The position numbers were made by a program, and so were the translations under genes. The notes under the pieces are model-generated. The model was not told the DNA's origin. It saw only the letters and a list, made by a program, of their open reading frames with translations, and did no database searches. A stretch of DNA of 64,000 bases from Antarctobacter albus (lineage in GTDB: Bacteria > Pseudomonadota > Alphaproteobacteria > Rhodobacterales > Rhodobacteraceae). Position 1 is the first letter of the stretch; the number at the start of each line of letters is the position of its first letter. The DNA lies in the NCBI RefSeq assembly GCF_900101505.1, contig NZ_FMZI01000001.1, positions 434,001 through 498,000 of the forward strand, given 5' to 3'. Shown piece after piece: positions 60,734-64,000 of this stretch.

Positions 60734-61498
60734 TTACTGTGCTTCGAGGATGTACATCTGGTTGTGAAACGCGGCCTTTGCGACGGCCTGCGCCGTTGTT
60801 TCCACGTTCAGGGTCTCACGCGCCAGGCGCAGGTGCTTTTCCACCGTGGCCTGCGTCAGCCCCATGATCTGGGCAATGTCCTGCATGGTCTTGCCGTCGC
60901 CAACCCATTCCAAGGCCTCGCGCTGGCGCGGTGTCAGGTTTTGTCCGGCAAGGGGCAGGGGCAGGGTGAGGATCTTGAGGTGCACGAGGTTGTTCAGCAG
61001 CACGATGTCCTGACCGTGTTCCGCCCAGACCGCATCCGCCTCGTCCTGGTTCATCTCGGGACGCGTGGTCAGCGAGATCGCGCCCTTGGCCCGGTGCGAG
61101 ACCGACTGGAAGCTGATCGTGTAGCCGGCGTGCACCTTGTGCTGGAGGTTGAAGGCCACGACCTTGGCGGCCTTGTCGTCCAGCGTCCCCTTGTTGATCT
61201 GATCGGCCATTACGCGCCAGCTGCAGTGACCCTCGTTCTCGAGCGCCCAGCGAACCATCGGGGCATGGCGGTAAAGGCCATCCTCGACAAACCCCTTGCG
61301 ATAGGCGGGCGTGTGGTTGGTCAGTACGATGAAATCGTTCGGGTCGCCAAAGCTGGTCGCCGTCAGGAACCGCGTGAACCCGTAGATCAGCCTGTCAAAA
61401 CCGTAACTGTCCATCTTGGCGCAGTGCTTTTCCCAGAGGTCCTGGACCTCTTCGGCATTCGTGACCTCGATCAGGTAATCTCTCAGTTCAGGTGTCAT
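60734..61498 (-). CDS. LuxR-family regulator with autoinducer-binding-like domain (solo)
   Basis: This 254-residue protein has an N-terminal autoinducer-binding-like domain (about residues 15-165, SYGFDRLIYGFTRF). A C-terminal LuxR HTH follows (about 185-245, LTPRQREALEWVGDGKTMQDIAQIMGLTQATVEKHLRLA). Ungapped alignment on Pro80 and Trp94 suggests the usual pocket residues Trp57, Tyr61 and Asp70 (TraR numbering) are Tyr66, Phe70 and Ala79, so the ligand may not be a classic acyl-homoserine lactone. No luxI is adjacent. The ATG at 61498 overlaps the aroQ stop (TGATG) with GGAGA upstream. Confidence 0.9.
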   Translation of the reverse strand: MTPELRDYLIEVTNAEEVQDLWEKHCAKMDSYGFDRLIYGFTRFLTATSFGDPNDFIVLTNHTPAYRKGFVEDGLYRHAPMVRWALENEGHCSWRVMADQINKGTLDDKAAKVVAFNLQHKVHAGYTISFQSVSHRAKGAISLTTRPEMNQDEADAVWAEHGQDIVLLNNLVHLKILTLPLPLAGQNLTPRQREALEWVGDGKTMQDIAQIMGLTQATVEKHLRLARETLNVETTAQAVAKAAFHNQMYILEAQ

Positions 61499-61938
61499 CA
61501 CCGGGTCTCCAGAAAGCCGAGCAGTGCGTCTATTGCCAGTTTATACCCGTTTGCGCCGAAACCTGCTATCACTCCGATTGCGACAGGCGCGATAAAGGAC
61601 TTGTGGCGGAATTCCTCACGCGCGTGGACATTCGACAGGTGCAGTTCGACGGTCGGCATCTCGGCGCCTTTGATCGCGTCCATCATGGCAATCGAGGTGT
61701 GGGTATAGGCGCCCGCGTTCAGCACGATCCCGGCATGTGTGCCGCGGGCGTCCTGGATGTGGGTCACAAGCGCGCCCTCGTGGTTGGACTGGGCGCAGAC
61801 CACATCGACCCCGCGCGCCTTGCCGTGTTCGATGCTCATCGCCTCGACATCGGCCAACGTCGTATGGCCGTAGATTTCGGGCTGACGGGTGCCCAGCAGG
61901 TTCAGGTTAGGTCCGTTCAGGACGAGGATAGATGTCAT
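61498..61938 (-). CDS. aroQ: Type II 3-dehydroquinate dehydratase
   Basis: AroQ removes water from 3-dehydroquinate in the shikimate pathway. The 146-residue protein begins TSILVLNGPNLNLLGTRQPEIYG, with the catalytic Tyr in this segment. It has QSNHEGALV, NAGAYTHTSIA and VELHLSNVHAREEFRHKS with the catalytic His. The ATG at 61938 has GGAG six bases upstream; the open frame extends to 61974 without similarity. It is translationally coupled to the LuxR regulator. Confidence 0.95.
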   Translation of the reverse strand: MTSILVLNGPNLNLLGTRQPEIYGHTTLADVEAMSIEHGKARGVDVVCAQSNHEGALVTHIQDARGTHAGIVLNAGAYTHTSIAMMDAIKGAEMPTVELHLSNVHAREEFRHKSFIAPVAIGVIAGFGANGYKLAIDALLGFLETR

Positions 61939-62123
61939 TGCGGTCTCCGGGCTTTGCTCCGGTGGTAAGAGCATGCCGGTCGACCTGTCCAGTCGCCTGA
62001 CAGGACCGAACCGCCAAAGCCGGGGCGCAGTTGCGAAACCGCCTCAGACCAAACAATCCCTGATTGCGGTCGCGTGTGAGAGGATCTCGCTGTCAGTGTA
62101 TCCGAATGCGCGTCTTGAAAAGC

Positions 62124-62153
62124 TTGTCAGCCTTTCAAACACCAGTCTAGGCT
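62124..62153 (+). promoter_or_regulatory. Candidate promoter of the Cry-like gene
   Basis: TTGTCA at 62124-62129 and TAGGCT at 62148-62153 are separated by 18 bases and lie 31-60 bases before the start codon. The ribosome-binding site AAGGGGG follows, just before the ATG. This is the best-placed sigma-70-like candidate in the upstream gap; the match is moderate. Confidence 0.35.
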
Positions 62154-62183
62154 GAAAACTCAACTTATAGGGAAGGGGGTATT

Positions 62184-63536
62184 ATGCGTTTCTTGTTTAC
62201 CAAAGTTTTTGCAGACGATCCGGAAACCTATGTTTCGGCCAAGCTTGCGGCAATCCACAAGGAGGCCGACGCACAGTCCGTCCTTACGCCCAGTACTCGG
62301 GCCGCGCTTGCACACCAGGATCATCCGGACTTGGCGCTGATGTCCGAAAGTGAGCTGCCGGAAATACCCAAAGATCAGGCCGCGGATTTCGAGACTGCGA
62401 TGCGATGCGCGCGTTTCGAGGCTTCGGCGGAAATTCCGAGACTGCCAGGAGAAACCATCCAGAGCGAACGGTTCACCTACCTGACAGCACCACTGGGCGA
62501 CATTGCCGCCGGCACCGGGGCTCTGGTGCGGACAACAAACCAAGCCGAGTTGACCATTCTGTTCCCCGAAGTCCGGATTATCGACGGCAGGCTGGTCCGG
62601 GATGAGCAGTATTTTCAGAAAGACAGCCTCGACACCGGCGCCGTCGTCAGCCCCATGATCGCCGGTATCGACGACCTTGCTCTCGAAGCGGCGAGCGCAA
62701 TCGCCTCCAAGATCGCGGCGAAGATTGGCGAAAAGATCGGTGACAAGATATACGAGTCGATCTTTGGACCCGAGGACGTGCCGTCCTATTTCAGCGAGGT
62801 CTACAAGAAGCTTCACGACATGTTCAAACAGGAGATCGACGCATCGGTGATCAGCCAGATCAACGGCCATGTAAACGGATTCCGGGGATGGCTGGAGGAT
62901 GAATTCATCCCGATGCGGAACAGCGGCCGTGACCGCGAAACTCTTCTGGGTCTCCTGGACGATTGGCAGGAAAAGTTCGCCGCGGACGTCATTGGCCCGC
63001 TCGAGGAAAAGCGGTTCCGCAAGGCCGGTTTGCCGGTCTACCAGCTGGCCGGGAGCACGGTTTTGCTGATCGACACGATCCAGGCCGAGGTCGACGTGGG
63101 TGAGGATGGCGACGTCCTGAAATCCAGCTACACCGTGTCCCGCAAAAGCCATGCCGAGCGTTTCGCGGATCATGTGACCAAGACGTACAACGATATGCTG
63201 AGCGATATCGAGGACTCGGTCGAGGTCCTCGATCACACGATCTACAATCAGGGATCTGACGTCTGCACGCCAAACGGTTGCCACACGGCCAAGGGCACAA
63301 CGACCCCGCAGTACGAGGTCTTTGATCACTGGACGGGCTACAAGAGCGGCGACTACTGGGACAAGAAGAATGGCGATCCCTGGACCCGGGCCAAGGCGGA
63401 GCGGGACGGGATCGTCAAGAAACGTCGAACAGAGGCGAAGAAGGCGATCGGAGGGTTTGATCCCAAGAACCCGGCATCGACCGAAGGGCCGATCGTCGGA
63501 GATTGGCGCAAGATCGCGGGCTACAAGGACGAATGA
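62184..63536 (+). CDS. Protein with Cry delta-endotoxin-like helical pore domain
   Basis: This is a 450-residue protein with no signal peptide. Residues about 155-350 resemble domain I (seven-helix pore-forming bundle) of Bacillus Cry toxins. The region starts with an alanine-rich hydrophobic helix (ALEAASAIASKIAAKIG), then IYESIFGP at 189-196, like the IWGIFGP of Cry1 proteins. VISQINGHVNGFRGWLED at about 222-239 parallels their AISRLEGLSNLY...FREWEAD. GLPVYQLAGSTVLLID at 282-297 parallels LSVYVQAANLHL of helix 5. Cry domains II and III are absent; the last 100 residues are charged, with a CTPNGC pair. The first 150 residues are unrecognised. Role as toxin is inferred. Confidence 0.75.
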   Translation: MRFLFTKVFADDPETYVSAKLAAIHKEADAQSVLTPSTRAALAHQDHPDLALMSESELPEIPKDQAADFETAMRCARFEASAEIPRLPGETIQSERFTYLTAPLGDIAAGTGALVRTTNQAELTILFPEVRIIDGRLVRDEQYFQKDSLDTGAVVSPMIAGIDDLALEAASAIASKIAAKIGEKIGDKIYESIFGPEDVPSYFSEVYKKLHDMFKQEIDASVISQINGHVNGFRGWLEDEFIPMRNSGRDRETLLGLLDDWQEKFAADVIGPLEEKRFRKAGLPVYQLAGSTVLLIDTIQAEVDVGEDGDVLKSSYTVSRKSHAERFADHVTKTYNDMLSDIEDSVEVLDHTIYNQGSDVCTPNGCHTAKGTTTPQYEVFDHWTGYKSGDYWDKKNGDPWTRAKAERDGIVKKRRTEAKKAIGGFDPKNPASTEGPIVGDWRKIAGYKDE

Positions 63537-63550
63537 AGCTGGAAAACCGG

Positions 63551-63582
63551 ATGCGGGGCTGTTTCGCCCCGCATTCAATATT
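63551..63582 (+). terminator. Intrinsic terminator of the Cry-like gene
   Basis: ATGCGGGGC and GCCCCGCAT form a 9-bp stem with loop TGTTTC, followed by TCAATATTT. It starts 14 bases after the stop. Confidence 0.75.
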
Positions 63583-63651
63583 TACATAATACTGATTATC
63601 GGAAATATGCCCGCCTAGCGTGCCTGCTCCAGACCTCGTGCCCCCGGTAGT

Positions 63652-63684
63652 GACAAGAACCGGATGGACCGTCCGGTTCTTGTC
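63652..63684. terminator. Long hairpin downstream of the acyl-CoA dehydrogenase gene
   Basis: GACAAGAACCGGA and TCCGGTTCTTGTC form a perfect 13-bp stem with a 7-nt loop, eight bases past the minus-strand stop at 63693. No U-run follows on the minus strand, so it may stabilise the 3' end instead of terminating. Confidence 0.55.
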
Positions 63685-63692
63685 GTTTCGGA

Positions 63693-64000
63693 TCAGAAAA
63701 ACGCCTGCAACCCGGTCTGTGCGCGGCCCAGGATCAGCGCATGCACATCATGGGTGCCCTCGTAGGTGTTCACCGTCTCAAGGTTCAGCATGTGGCGGAT
63801 CACCTGGAACTCTGCCGAGATCCCGTTGCCGCCGTGCATGTCACGGGCCATGCGCGCAATCTCCAGCGCCTTGCCGCAGTTGTTGCGCTTGAGGATCGAG
63901 ATCATCTCGGGCGCGCCCTGCGCCTCGTCCATCAGCCGCCCGACCCGCAGGCAACCCTGCAGCCCCAGCGCGATCTCGGTCTGCATGTCGGCCAGTTTCT
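63693..64000 (-). CDS. gcdH: Acyl-CoA dehydrogenase, probably glutaryl-CoA dehydrogenase (C-terminal part)
   Basis: Only the last 102 codons are in the window; the frame is open to the right edge. The segment reads [65 protein letters not shown] and ends GLQAFF. The [19 protein letters not shown] tail is characteristic of glutaryl-CoA dehydrogenase, a FAD enzyme of lysine/tryptophan catabolism that converts glutaryl-CoA to crotonyl-CoA. The catalytic glutamate lies in the YEGTHD region in this family. Other acyl-CoA dehydrogenases are possible but less likely. Confidence 0.88.
   Translation of the reverse strand, partial: KLADMQTEIALGLQGCLRVGRLMDEAQGAPEMISILKRNNCGKALEIARMARDMHGGNGISAEFQVIRHMLNLETVNTYEGTHDVHALILGRAQTGLQAFF

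Overview
The window reads as chromosomal DNA of a Roseobacter-group alphaproteobacterium (Rhodobacteraceae). It is GC-rich with dense operons and many ATGA, GTGA, TAATG and TGATG stop/start overlaps. Gene types common in that family are present: a class II B12-dependent NrdJ of about 1220 residues, a plant-type class II DAHP synthase, a PhoR without membrane segments, a PAS_5-type protein, several type-I-secreted RTX proteins and a solo LuxR regulator. The assignment is by gene content only. I see no insertion sequence, prophage, integron or CRISPR array.

Layout. 1-2739: two tandem minus-strand RTX proteins (the first runs off the left edge), then a CAT-anticodon tRNA (probably Ile2). 3097-7411: purM-purN, a small membrane protein, RNase D, a lipoprotein and a SufE-domain protein. 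7412-16796: housekeeping metabolism (trpE behind a PpiD-like chaperone, an aminotransferase, gpt, a LysE exporter, fabI, pdxH), a double cold-shock protein and a DUF192 protein. 16851-24405: tRNA-Pro, a CHRD-RTX-DUF4214 secreted protein, then nrdJ behind an elaborate control region (two NrdR-type boxes, two DnaA boxes, a folded leader RNA), a small companion gene and an EF-hand protein. 24431-33159: a ClpP-like/peptidoglycan-binding protein, a YitT protein, icd, a drug-efflux MFS, a DsbA-like protein overlapping a potassium channel, an acyl-CoA synthetase and an XRE-cupin regulator.

33336-39708 is a branched-chain amino-acid type ABC operon (binding protein, livG, livF, livH, livM) carrying three small secreted cysteine proteins between livF and livH. 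39888-48623 holds a PQQ-type sugar dehydrogenase, MarR-GNAT, GNAT, a GlxA-type AraC regulator, DAHP synthase, a PAS_5 protein, YicC, gmk and a gamma carbonic anhydrase. 48841-57565 is the phosphate regulon: a Cys/Met PLP enzyme coupled to phoR, then a Pho box and pstS-pstC-pstA-pstB-phoU-phoB. A HupE-like periplasmic domain without its membrane part follows, then rpsB-tsf, luxR with aroQ, and the 3' part of a glutaryl-CoA dehydrogenase at the right edge.

The most unusual item is 62184-63536. This 450-residue protein has a middle region resembling the pore-forming helical domain I of Bacillus Cry delta-endotoxins, and lacks any recognisable Cry domains II and III. Also notable are the nrdJ leader RNA, the three tandem cysteine proteins inside the liv operon, and a repeat found just downstream of three stop codons.
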